Made by a program: the position numbers and the translations under genes. Positions 26,654-34,307 of a stretch of 64,000 nucleotides of DNA are shown piece after piece (position 1 is the first letter of the stretch; every line of letters begins with the position of its first letter). The stretch comes from Lolliginicoccus suaedae (GTDB lineage Bacteria > Actinomycetota > Actinomycetes > Mycobacteriales > Mycobacteriaceae). The DNA is taken from contig NZ_VSSO01000001.1 of assembly GCF_008312885.1 (NCBI RefSeq), positions 186,001 through 250,000 on the forward strand, read 5' to 3'. The notes beneath the pieces were generated by a model that saw nothing but the letters and a program-made list of their open reading frames with translations, had not been told where the DNA came from and did not search any database.

Positions 26654-29320
26654 CTAGTTGCCCGCGCAGGGGTTGATGCTGGTGCCGCGGTCCGCGATCG
26701 CGGCGCGCAGCACCGCGGCAGCCACCGGGCCGGCGCTGCTCGCGCCACCCCGGTCCGTGCCCGTCGCCGTATCGGCGAGCACACGCACCGCGACGACGAT
26801 GTTGCTGCCCTCGACGGGGGCGATGGCGACGATCCAGCCGTCGTACAAGCCGTTGCTGTTCTCGGCGGTGCCGGTCTTGGCGGCGATGTCCTCGGTGAGT
26901 CCCTGCAGGGCCGGCACGTTCCCGCTGGTGACGGACAGCTCCATGCCCTCGCGGATGCGCTGCGCCGCCTCGGGCGCGATGACACGCTCGCGGGCCGGTG
27001 CATCGGTCGGGGCGTAGCGATCGCCACGGCAGGCGCCGACGATCGACCGGGGCGGGCTCGATGTCCCGCCGGTTGCCACGATCGCTGCGGCATGCGCCAT
27101 CGCGAGGGGGGTAGCACGCACGTCCTGCTGGCCGAACCCGGTACGCGCGATCGCATCGGGATCGCCGAGGCCGCCGAGCGCGACCGGCCTGCTGGCGAAC
27201 GTGGTGCCGTCGTTGTCCCAGCCGCTCATCGCCTCGGTCATGCCGCGGATCCGGTCGGCACCGATCTCGATGGCAAGCTCCGCGAACGCCGTGTTGGACG
27301 ATTCGGCGAGCGCCTCCTCCAGGGACCCGCCGGCCGGGCCGAGATCATGATTGTGGACCGTGCCGAAGCCATCGGGCGGGGTGTACTCGGAGCGGACCTC
27401 GGTCTCTCCGTCCAGCCCAGCATCCAGCACCGCGGCCGCTGTGATGATCTTGTAGGTGGAGCCGGGCGCGGAGTCCGCGGCGAGCGCCGGATGACCATTG
27501 CCCCAGCGCCCCGAGGGGTCGGGCGACGAGTATGCCGCGAGCACCGAGCTCGTCGCCGTATCGAGGACGACGACATCGCCCGACACCCCACCAAGAGCAT
27601 CGCGCGCAGCGGCCTGCACCGTCGGCGAGAGCGAGGAGACCGCAGGCTGCGGCGGGCAATCAAGATCGAGCATCAACCGCCACCAACTGCCGCAGTTCGG
27701 CCACTCCTGGATGCGATTGTCCACGACACTGATGAGGCGCTGATTGTCATCGGTCATCCCCGCCACGCCATGAACGATCCGGCTAGTGCCGCTCGCATCG
27801 TGGGTCGTGCTCGCCAGCAACTGGCCATCGCGGGCCAGCAGGTCGCTGCGCTTGTCCAGCGGCACGAAGCTACCGAACTGCGACGCCGGCAGCGGATCCA
27901 CCACCGCCGTGGCAATGACGGTGCCCGCGACGACCAGCACCCAGAACGCCGGGATGCCCGGAGTGACGCGAGCGATGCGGCGGGTGAGGTCCCGCTCGCT
28001 GCGCGGCGCATTGAGATTGACTGCCCGTGAACCAGCTCCGGCGATCAGTCCGATCGTGAACCACATGCCGATCAGCGCGCTGCCCCCCTTCGACAGGAAC
28101 GGCGTCACCATTCCCGTCATGGGCACCACGCCGAGATTGCCAAGGATCACGTACGCCGCCTGGATGCTGAACATTGCCGTCAGGCCAGCGGTGATCAGGC
28201 GCATCGCCAGCGTGCGGGCACGCAGCGCCGAGTACCACCCGGCGAGGCTGATGACCAGGAACAGCGCGACGATCACCAGGAGGGTGGCGTACCCGCGCTC
28301 CTCCCCGATGCCAGCGAGCACATAATCGCTCTCCACCACCGGCACCACCGTGGGATTGCCCCGGTTGAATCCACTGCCGAACCAGCCGCCGCGCGACAGG
28401 GCCATCTGCGCCATGCCGTTCTGGCGGATGCTGCCATCGGGCAGCACGGGCTCCCAGATCTCGGAGACGCGGTCGCGCACCTTGCCCGAGACGAGATACA
28501 CCAGCCCGAGCAGCACAGCACCCGCCCCCGCCAGCCACAGGGCGTAGCGCATCTTGGGCAGGCACAAGGTGATGATCGTGGCACCACCGGCGAAGATCGC
28601 TAGCGCCGGGCCCAGATCGTCGAGGTACAGGGCGAGCAGCCCGGCCGCGAACAATGGCACCGCGGTGATCGCGATGGTCTGCTTGGTGGCCTTGCGGAAC
28701 GACGACGCCGTGGACAGGGCCAGCAGCGCCACCGAGATCACGATGAGCGGGCGCGCGAACTCGACCGGCTGCGCGGTGAACGGGCCGAGCTGGATCCAGG
28801 CACGCACCTCGCCCACGGCGTAGGACAGCGATGGCACCAGCGGCAGCGCCATCAGCGCCAGGCCGAGAGCCGCGATCGCCGTGGCGTGCAGCCGGGACAC
28901 CCGCGGGTGCCAGCGGCTGGTGAACAGGGCGGACACGACGAACGCGGTGATCGCGAGGCCCAGCCACAGCATGGTGGTGATGAAGCTGCCCGGCGCCAGC
29001 CGGAAGCCGGTGACCAGGCCGAGACAGGTGAGGAACCACGCCGCCCACGGCATCGCCAGCGACACCTGCGGCCCTATTGCCGCGCGCACCGCTACTGTCA
29101 GCAGCAGCGGTGCCACGATGGCCGCGATGAGCAGCAGGATGCCCTGGCCCAGCGGCCAGCCGAGCCTGCCCAGGGCGGTGAGCACCAGCAGGCCGCTCGA
29201 CGCCGCCACGAGCAACGCCATCCGCCACTCGCGGGTGGACGTCGACGCGACCGGCGACTCGTGCCAGGTCCAGCGCGGAGCAGGAGTGGCCGCGGGATCG
29301 TTGACCGTGGTGGAGGTCAT
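26654..29320 (-). CDS. Fused SEDS glycosyltransferase and class B PBP transpeptidase
   Basis: One 888-residue chain containing both activities needed to make peptidoglycan. Residues ~30-460 are a RodA/FtsW/SpoVE (SEDS) polymerase of about ten helices: DLGPALAIFAGG, SDYVLAGIGEERG (near 328, with the catalytic Asp) and TPFLSKGGSALI. A further helix near 475-495 and a short LLARDGQLL segment match the N-terminus of a PbpA-type protein. The transpeptidase follows with SxxK as STYK (about 617), SxN as SSN and KTGT (about 813). The pedestal between them is about 70 residues, shorter than usual. It overlaps the upstream small membrane gene by ATGA. It should act in cell-wall elongation or spore/septum-like wall synthesis; which one is unknown. 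Confidence 0.92.
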   Translation of the reverse strand: MTSTTVNDPAATPAPRWTWHESPVASTSTREWRMALLVAASSGLLVLTALGRLGWPLGQGILLLIAAIVAPLLLTVAVRAAIGPQVSLAMPWAAWFLTCLGLVTGFRLAPGSFITTMLWLGLAITAFVVSALFTSRWHPRVSRLHATAIAALGLALMALPLVPSLSYAVGEVRAWIQLGPFTAQPVEFARPLIVISVALLALSTASSFRKATKQTIAITAVPLFAAGLLALYLDDLGPALAIFAGGATIITLCLPKMRYALWLAGAGAVLLGLVYLVSGKVRDRVSEIWEPVLPDGSIRQNGMAQMALSRGGWFGSGFNRGNPTVVPVVESDYVLAGIGEERGYATLLVIVALFLVISLAGWYSALRARTLAMRLITAGLTAMFSIQAAYVILGNLGVVPMTGMVTPFLSKGGSALIGMWFTIGLIAGAGSRAVNLNAPRSERDLTRRIARVTPGIPAFWVLVVAGTVIATAVVDPLPASQFGSFVPLDKRSDLLARDGQLLASTTHDASGTSRIVHGVAGMTDDNQRLISVVDNRIQEWPNCGSWWRLMLDLDCPPQPAVSSLSPTVQAAARDALGGVSGDVVVLDTATSSVLAAYSSPDPSGRWGNGHPALAADSAPGSTYKIITAAAVLDAGLDGETEVRSEYTPPDGFGTVHNHDLGPAGGSLEEALAESSNTAFAELAIEIGADRIRGMTEAMSGWDNDGTTFASRPVALGGLGDPDAIARTGFGQQDVRATPLAMAHAAAIVATGGTSSPPRSIVGACRGDRYAPTDAPARERVIAPEAAQRIREGMELSVTSGNVPALQGLTEDIAAKTGTAENSNGLYDGWIVAIAPVEGSNIVVAVRVLADTATGTDRGGASSAGPVAAAVLRAAIADRGTSINPCAGN

Positions 29321-29664
29321 CGCGCCCGCTTCGGGGTGCCGGGACGGCCCTTCTTGGCGCTATCCGTCGCATCGGGCGTCGAGCCCAGCACTCGTGTGGT
29401 GCCGGATCCGTCGCTGCTCGAGCGCCGCGCTTTCGCCCCCTTCGCCGCTTTGGCGCCCGCCTTCGAACCGCTCTTCGGTCCTGCGGTCGTCTTCGCCGCT
29501 GACGGGGACCCCTTCGCGCTGGCTGTGCGCCCCGGACCCGCTGCCGGAGCATTCCCCGGGGCGCGCGAGGCTTCCTTCGGGGGACGCTCGCGCAGGACCA
29601 CGTGCGCGAGAAGAGGCAGCGCGATGATGAGGACGGCCGCGTGGGCGAGGAAGTTATTGATCAT
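29317..29664 (-). CDS. Small membrane protein with Lys/Ala/Ser-rich tail
   Basis: A 115-residue protein with one N-terminal helix (residues ~4-23) and then a disordered, strongly basic tail with many Lys, Ala, Ser, Gly and Pro. It lies between the FHA gene (10 bases upstream) and the SEDS-PBP gene (4-base overlap), so translation is likely coupled. I recognise no family. The composition suggests a cytoplasmic tail that could bind acidic partners, or phosphothreonine-bearing segments read by the FHA protein; that is inference. Confidence 0.75.
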   Translation of the reverse strand: MINNFLAHAAVLIIALPLLAHVVLRERPPKEASRAPGNAPAAGPGRTASAKGSPSAAKTTAGPKSGSKAGAKAAKGAKARRSSSDGSGTTRVLGSTPDATDSAKKGRPGTPKRAR

Positions 29665-29674
29665 CGTCGGCCCG

Positions 29675-30478
29675 CTACAGCGCCGCGATATGGACGATGC
29701 GGACCGGGACCCGACCAGCCAGATCGATCGTGGCGTCCTTGGTGATCGTGAGCGGACGGGTCAGGCGCTGCTTCTCGTGCCAGGTGCCGTTAGTGCTGGA
29801 GAGATCGGTGATCGTCAGCGAATCACCTTTCGCGGTGATGCTGGCATGCTCGCGGCTGACGATCGGCTCATTGATGATGATGTCGCACGTGCCACCGGCG
29901 CCGACCTTCCACGAACGGCCCTCCGTGAGCGGAACCGCCTTGCCCGACGGCGGCTCGATCAACCACTGCGCGCGCCCGACAACCTGGGTGACATCGCTGG
30001 CCGCGCGCGGCGAGGAACGGCGGACCCGGGCACCGGCAGGAGTCGAGGAGGTGTTCAGGATGGTATCGACACGACGACGATGGAACCGCTCGTTCTCCGC
30101 GAGGGTGAACCGCACATCGCCGGTGATGTAGTCCTCATCGGCCGCGGACGACAGCACATAGTTCGCGAGATCGTCGGTGAATGAATCCCAGTTCTTGGTG
30201 ATCCTGCTCGCTAGCTCGGGCGCCACGATCAGCACCACGCTCTCGGGCAGCACTCGGGTGCTCAGCGTCCGCTCGGACTTGCGGAGGATCTGCTCGCCGA
30301 TCCGGTGGATGAGAGCATCGAGAGGCTCCTCCGGCAAGCGCGCTTCGGCACCACGCACCACGTTGGCCAGCGCGCTGCGCGCCACCGACGGCAAGGCACG
30401 CGCGCGGGCTTGCTGCCACGCCCACCACGAGGTGCCCGCGATGATCGCGAGGAACACCATGATGACGAGAACGTCCAT
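29675..30478 (-). CDS. Membrane-anchored DUF3662-FHA protein
   Basis: A 267-residue protein. Residues 1-22 form a membrane helix. Residues ~45-140 match the DUF3662 domain of FhaA (LSTRVLPESVVLIVAPELA, then a strand-rich ITGDVRFTLAE). Residues ~185-267 are an FHA domain with GRSWKVGAGGTCD, VSREHASI and DLSSTNGTW, which bind phosphothreonine. Mycobacterial FhaA has DUF3662 but no membrane helix, while FhaB has a helix but no DUF3662, so this protein combines the two plans. The ATG at 30478 follows AGGAG by eight bases. It heads the operon with the SEDS-PBP fusion. Confidence 0.85.
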   Translation of the reverse strand: MDVLVIMVFLAIIAGTSWWAWQQARARALPSVARSALANVVRGAEARLPEEPLDALIHRIGEQILRKSERTLSTRVLPESVVLIVAPELASRITKNWDSFTDDLANYVLSSAADEDYITGDVRFTLAENERFHRRRVDTILNTSSTPAGARVRRSSPRAASDVTQVVGRAQWLIEPPSGKAVPLTEGRSWKVGAGGTCDIIINEPIVSREHASITAKGDSLTITDLSSTNGTWHEKQRLTRPLTITKDATIDLAGRVPVRIVHIAAL

Positions 30479-30723
30479 GCCCTGAACTCCTGACCGTTTC
30501 CTGCTGCTTGCTTGCTGCGGTTCAATGCTTGCTGGTGCTCCCGGGGGACAGCACGGGATCCCGCCGGACCAGGACCGTCGCATCCAAGCATGCCGCTAGG
30601 CCGGACACCACGCCAATGCAGGCACCAGCCAGGAACTGTAGCGCGCTGCCCGGACATCCCCCTGCGAGCGATCGACCACCCCTCCCGAGTAGCCATGGCT
30701 CGCCAACCCACGATAATGGACGC

Positions 30724-31734
30724 ATGGACGAAACGGACCACCTCGGTGCGGCCTATCACACCTTCCGCGACGAGATCACCCAGTACAACGTCGCCACGGA
30801 CCGCACCACCGGCGACAAGTTCCGCTTCTATCTCCTCAACCGCCGGTTCGAGCACGTGCAGCCCGTCGTGATCTACAACGGGTTCGGATCCACCCCGAAC
30901 ACCACCCTCGGGCAGCGGTACCTCTGGTCCTACGCCCAGCAGCTCGATCGGCCCATCATCGCCCCCATGGCCGACCACGTCCACCGCCGCACCGACCGCC
31001 GCCAGTTCGCCGACAGCCACGCCCACGCCCTCGCGCGCCTCCATCCCGGACCGCTCCACGTCGCCGGGATGTCCTGGGGAGGCATCGTCGCCTACTCCGT
31101 CGCCGAATCGCTCCAGGACAACGCCGACCACCTCGTCACCCTCTCCTCCGTCGGCACCATGGACGGCCTGCACCGCCATGCCTGGCGGGCCCTCCACATG
31201 CTCCGCCGCGAGGGGCCCATCGTCCGCGATGCCATCGAGACCATCGTCGGCGACTTCGACCCCCACGACCACGAGCACCCCGCGCCCACCATGGACCCCC
31301 TCAGCAAGATCCGCCGATCCATGATCATGCGCCGCCGCTCCCTCCACGAGCTCCCCGACACCCTCCACCCCTCCACCACCTGGCACGACATCATCGGCGT
31401 GCACGATGCCCTCACCAGCCACTCCGACCACATCGACGCCGTGCTGCGCCGCAACACCCGCCACCCCGGCAGCACATCCATCACCGTCATCCGCAACCAC
31501 GGCCACATGTGGGCCCACATGCGCCCCACCCTCGCCGAGCTCCTCGCCGACGCGCTGCACCGCAAGGAAGCCGGCCACTACCAGGAAGCGACCATCGCGC
31601 GCACCAGCGACGACTTCACTAGCGTCGAGAACGTGCCGGGCTGGGGTGTCGGTGGTGGTGGCGGCTCGGGCGCTGGTGGTGGCTTCGTTGCCGACGAGAG
31701 TGCGAAAAACGACAGCGATCGTGAGGAAGGCTGA
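30724..31734 (+). CDS. Alpha/beta-hydrolase, His-rich, with Gly-rich tail
   Basis: A 336-residue protein. An oxyanion-type NGFGST segment (near 55), the nucleophile elbow GMSWGG (near 118) and a late HGHMWAHM His support an alpha/beta-hydrolase. It has unusually many His residues, including a DPHDHEHPAP stretch near 180. The last 35 residues are a Gly-rich run followed by a charged end, unlike the rest. No signal peptide is present. A GATAAT box lies six bases before the ATG at 30724, suggesting a leaderless transcript. Substrate unknown. Confidence 0.7.
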   Translation: MDETDHLGAAYHTFRDEITQYNVATDRTTGDKFRFYLLNRRFEHVQPVVIYNGFGSTPNTTLGQRYLWSYAQQLDRPIIAPMADHVHRRTDRRQFADSHAHALARLHPGPLHVAGMSWGGIVAYSVAESLQDNADHLVTLSSVGTMDGLHRHAWRALHMLRREGPIVRDAIETIVGDFDPHDHEHPAPTMDPLSKIRRSMIMRRRSLHELPDTLHPSTTWHDIIGVHDALTSHSDHIDAVLRRNTRHPGSTSITVIRNHGHMWAHMRPTLAELLADALHRKEAGHYQEATIARTSDDFTSVENVPGWGVGGGGGSGAGGGFVADESAKNDSDREEG

Positions 31735-31787
31735 CGTATTTCGCACACTCGCGGCGGGGGCACGGCCAGGCCCACCCGCCTAGCGGC

Positions 31788-32516
31788 TCATCCCCGTCGG
31801 TACCGGTACGCATGAGTGACGTACGGCAGCTCGATGCGGGACCGGCCACGGAGATCAGGATGCGATGCCAGCAACTCCTCGATCCTCGCATCGATGTCGG
31901 CGCGCTCCGCAGCAGTGGCTACCAGGTAGTTGCTGCGGCTGCGCACCAGCTCCCGCAGCTCAGCGGGCGTGAGCGTGCGTTGCCACGCCTGCGTTGTCTC
32001 AGCTTCACGCACGAACGGTGCTGCCACGCACGGACCCTCGCCGCGCACGAGATCCTCGGCGGGGCTGCGCTGCATGATCCCCGTGAGCTCCCGCACCCAC
32101 GGCACCGTCTCGTCGCGGATGTTCCACAGCAGGAGCAGCGAGCCGCCGGGCGCGAGCACACGATCGATCTCCCGGGAGGCAGCCTCCACGTCCACCCAGT
32201 GCCAGGCCTGCCCGAGAACTACCGCCGCGGCCGAGGAATCCGGCAGGGGCATTGATTCAGCCCGGCCTTCCAGCGCCATGACACTGGGAAGCACCGCCCG
32301 CAGCCGGTCGAGCATGCGTGGATCCGGGTCCACCGCGATCACCTCGCGCCCGAGCGCCACGAGCTCGGCGGTGAGGATCCCCGTCCCGGCGCCACAATCG
32401 ACGACTACGCCCGGCCCCGACGGCAGTATCCGCTCGAGCAGTTGCCGCGGGTAGCGCGGACGCACCTGGTCGTAGCTGGCCGCGGCCTCCCCGAAGCTCC
32501 GTGCTCGATCGGTCAT
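31788..32516 (-). CDS. Class I SAM-dependent methyltransferase
   Basis: A 242-residue protein with the SAM-binding motif VVDCGAGTGILTAEL (near residue 40), an acidic VIAVDPD loop after strand 2, and AWHWVD and GGSLLLLWN in the later strands. This is the methyltransferase-11 type layout. The substrate is unknown. It is convergent with the hydrolase gene, and a small membrane-protein gene lies upstream on the same strand. Confidence 0.85.
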   Translation of the reverse strand: MTDRARSFGEAAASYDQVRPRYPRQLLERILPSGPGVVVDCGAGTGILTAELVALGREVIAVDPDPRMLDRLRAVLPSVMALEGRAESMPLPDSSAAAVVLGQAWHWVDVEAASREIDRVLAPGGSLLLLWNIRDETVPWVRELTGIMQRSPAEDLVRGEGPCVAAPFVREAETTQAWQRTLTPAELRELVRSRSNYLVATAAERADIDARIEELLASHPDLRGRSRIELPYVTHAYRYRRG

Positions 32517-32606
32517 TCTTCGCCTCCATGTAGCGGGATTGCATGGAGCTTCGCGCTCGATCTGGTACGGCTGGTCACCCAGATGGACGGGGTGCGCGCC
32601 GCAACG

Positions 32607-32816
32607 CTAGTCGCCCGTGCGGGGGCGGCCTGGCACTCGGCCCGATTTCCTCAGCCACAGCACGAGTCCTCCAGAAGCCAGCACCACGATACCGAGCAGC
32701 AACGAAGTCAGCTCGTGTCGCGTTTCATGCGGTTCGAACAATGAAGGGAGCGTGAGGATGAGCGCAGCTCCGGCCAGCACCGTTGCGGTGAATGAAACCC
32801 AGTACGTCATGCTCAT
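32607..32816 (-). CDS. Small two-helix membrane protein
   Basis: A 69-residue protein from the ATG at 32816, about ten bases after GAGGAG; ATGs at 32825 and 32810 are alternatives. Two hydrophobic helices (residues ~4-22 and ~37-55) are joined by a polar loop rich in Glu and His, and the tail is Arg-rich. It has no recognisable family. Confidence 0.55.
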   Translation of the reverse strand: MSMTYWVSFTATVLAGAALILTLPSLFEPHETRHELTSLLLGIVVLASGGLVLWLRKSGRVPGRPRTGD

Positions 32817-32893
32817 GCCGGTCATTCTCCTCGGGAGCAGCGGGCGACGGTAGAGGTGACCACGTCGACGACGGCGGAGGCACACCGCTAGCC

Positions 32894-33301
32894 TCAGCAG
32901 GTGACGAGCTCGCTCGGGTCGCTGGTGGTGTCGAGCCAGCGCCCGTAGGCATCACCGCCGACAGTGCGGACGCGGGCGCACAGCTCGGTGCGGCTCGTGC
33001 CTGCTGGGTAGTAGACGGCGTAGATGGGATTGCCCTCGTAGGACTGGCGCAGCGACGGGCAGGACTGGTCGGTGCGCAGGTAGCGGGCACCGGGGTGCGT
33101 GTCGAGCGCGTTCTGCACCTCGTTGGCGTACTGCCCGGGGGTGATGGCGCTGTGCAAAATGACGATGCCAGTGCCGTCGCAGGCCGGCATCGTCATGGGG
33201 GTGCTGAGGCCGAGGCCGCCGCTCGCCGCGGGCCGCGCGGTGCTGGTGGTGGGCGCGGGTGCCGCGCAGTCGTAGGTGCTGCCAGGCCAGGTGCTGGTCA
33301 T
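32894..33301 (-). pseudogene. Remnant: extracellular C-terminal domain of a Ser/Thr kinase-type protein
   Basis: A 135-residue frame from an ATG at 33301 without a ribosome-binding site. It begins in a Pro/Thr/Ala linker and contains ILHSAITPGQYA, YLRTDQSCPSL and IYAVYYPAGT. From memory this resembles the extracytoplasmic sensor domain found at the C-terminus of some actinobacterial Ser/Thr kinases. The kinase domain, membrane helix and signal peptide are missing. Upstream the frame stays open to 33583, but that part is the reverse complement of a DUF3558 gene fragment. The DUF3558 homology begins about six bases from the ATG, so the gene looks truncated. Confidence 0.6.
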
Positions 33302-33306
33302 CCATC

Positions 33307-33490
33307 CGGGGTCCGCTACAACCACATTTCCTGCGGGGCGCGCGCCTGCGCGGAGATCGCCCTGCCGACTGGGGAGGGCACGGTGTGGGTGAACCTGAGG
33401 CTGTCGCCCCTTGGGGACCGCTCGCTGCATGCCAACGAGGAGGTCATCCGCTACACCACGCTCCTCGAGCCGTACCTGCCCGCCCGCTAG
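33307..33490 (+). pseudogene. 3' fragment of a DUF3558 lipoprotein gene
   Basis: The plus-strand translation ending at the TAG at 33488-33490 matches the last 60 residues of the intact DUF3558 protein encoded at 33702-34274. By eye about 49 of 60 residues agree, including TGEGTVWVNLRL and LHANEEVIRYTT. There is no start codon, signal peptide or N-terminal half. The level of divergence says this is a paralogous copy that has been cut, not a recent local duplication. Confidence 0.8.
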
Positions 33491-33527
33491 CCATCGGGCC
33501 AGAGCGCCGCGCGGCTGCTCTCCCGGG

Positions 33528-33596
33528 AATCTGCTGGTCAATGTCACGCGACGCGCCGCGACACGCGCCCGAAAACGCGACATCAGCTAGCAGATT
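33528..33596. repeat. Imperfect 18-bp inverted repeat
   Basis: Arms 33528-33545 (beginning aatctgct) and 33579-33596 (ending agcagatt) pair at 14 of 18 positions around a GC-rich 33-base loop with repeated cgcg. It lies between the DUF3558 fragment and the intact DUF3558 gene. It may be the terminator that served the lost gene, or an operator for the intact one. Confidence 0.4.
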
Positions 33597-33701
33597 CTGT
33601 TGCGCGGTTGTGATGCATCCCATATGGGGGCTCGGGAACCATCGCTGCTCGGGCTGCGTCCTATTCTCCGAGCGCAGTACTGGCAACGATAGGGGACGGG
33701 C

Positions 33702-34274
33702 ATGCGACGAGCGGTGGCAGGCATGGGCGTGGTTCTGGTGGCGGGGTTGCTCGCGGGCTGCGGCCTGCCTTTCGTCACGGCGCCCGGCGGGTCGATGCCC
33801 ATTGCCGCGCCGACGTCGACAGCGCCGGTGCGCCCGTCGGCGTTGTTCGATCCGTGCACCGATATCCCCGACGAGGCACTCGAGGCGGTGGGTGTCGATG
33901 TCGAGTCCGAGTACATGAGCATCTACGGCAACCCCAAGATCTCCGGCGAGCACTGGGATGACCACCGCGAGTGCGCCTGGCGGGGCGAGGACCACCGCAT
34001 CTGGATCGCCTCGGAGATGCTCCCGCTCGACGAGGTGCTGCTCCAGTCGGGCATAACCGGCGTCACCGAGGTGGTCATCAACCGGCGCAGCGGGATCCGC
34101 TACAACCACGAGTCTTGCGGGGCGTTCCTATGCGCGGAGATCGTGTTCCCCACGGGTGAGGGCACGGTGTGGGTGAACCTCCGGCTCGCGCCCCGGGCAG
34201 ACCCCTCGTTGCACGCCAACGAGGAGGTCATCCGCTACACGACGATCCTCGAGCCCTACCTGCCCGCCCGCTAG
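33702..34274 (+). CDS. DUF3558 lipoprotein
   Basis: A 190-residue protein with a signal peptide and lipobox LLAGC (Cys near residue 20), then a Pro/Ser/Thr spacer. The DUF3558 domain starts with DPCTDIPDEAL and continues to the C-terminus, with Cys residues at ECAW, ESCG and FLCAE that could pair. The family is abundant in mycolate-containing actinobacteria and its role is not established. AGGGGACGGG precedes the ATG. It is 33 bases upstream of the type VII-like gene, so the two are probably co-transcribed. Confidence 0.85.
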   Translation: MRRAVAGMGVVLVAGLLAGCGLPFVTAPGGSMPIAAPTSTAPVRPSALFDPCTDIPDEALEAVGVDVESEYMSIYGNPKISGEHWDDHRECAWRGEDHRIWIASEMLPLDEVLLQSGITGVTEVVINRRSGIRYNHESCGAFLCAEIVFPTGEGTVWVNLRLAPRADPSLHANEEVIRYTTILEPYLPAR

Positions 34275-34307
34275 CCACCCGCCGACCCGCCAGGGGGAAC
34301 CACCACG

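Noticed and set aside
33302-33583. N-terminal extension of the kinase-domain remnant frame on the minus strand
   Set aside because: These bases are the reverse complement of the DUF3558 fragment, so the extension is accidental.
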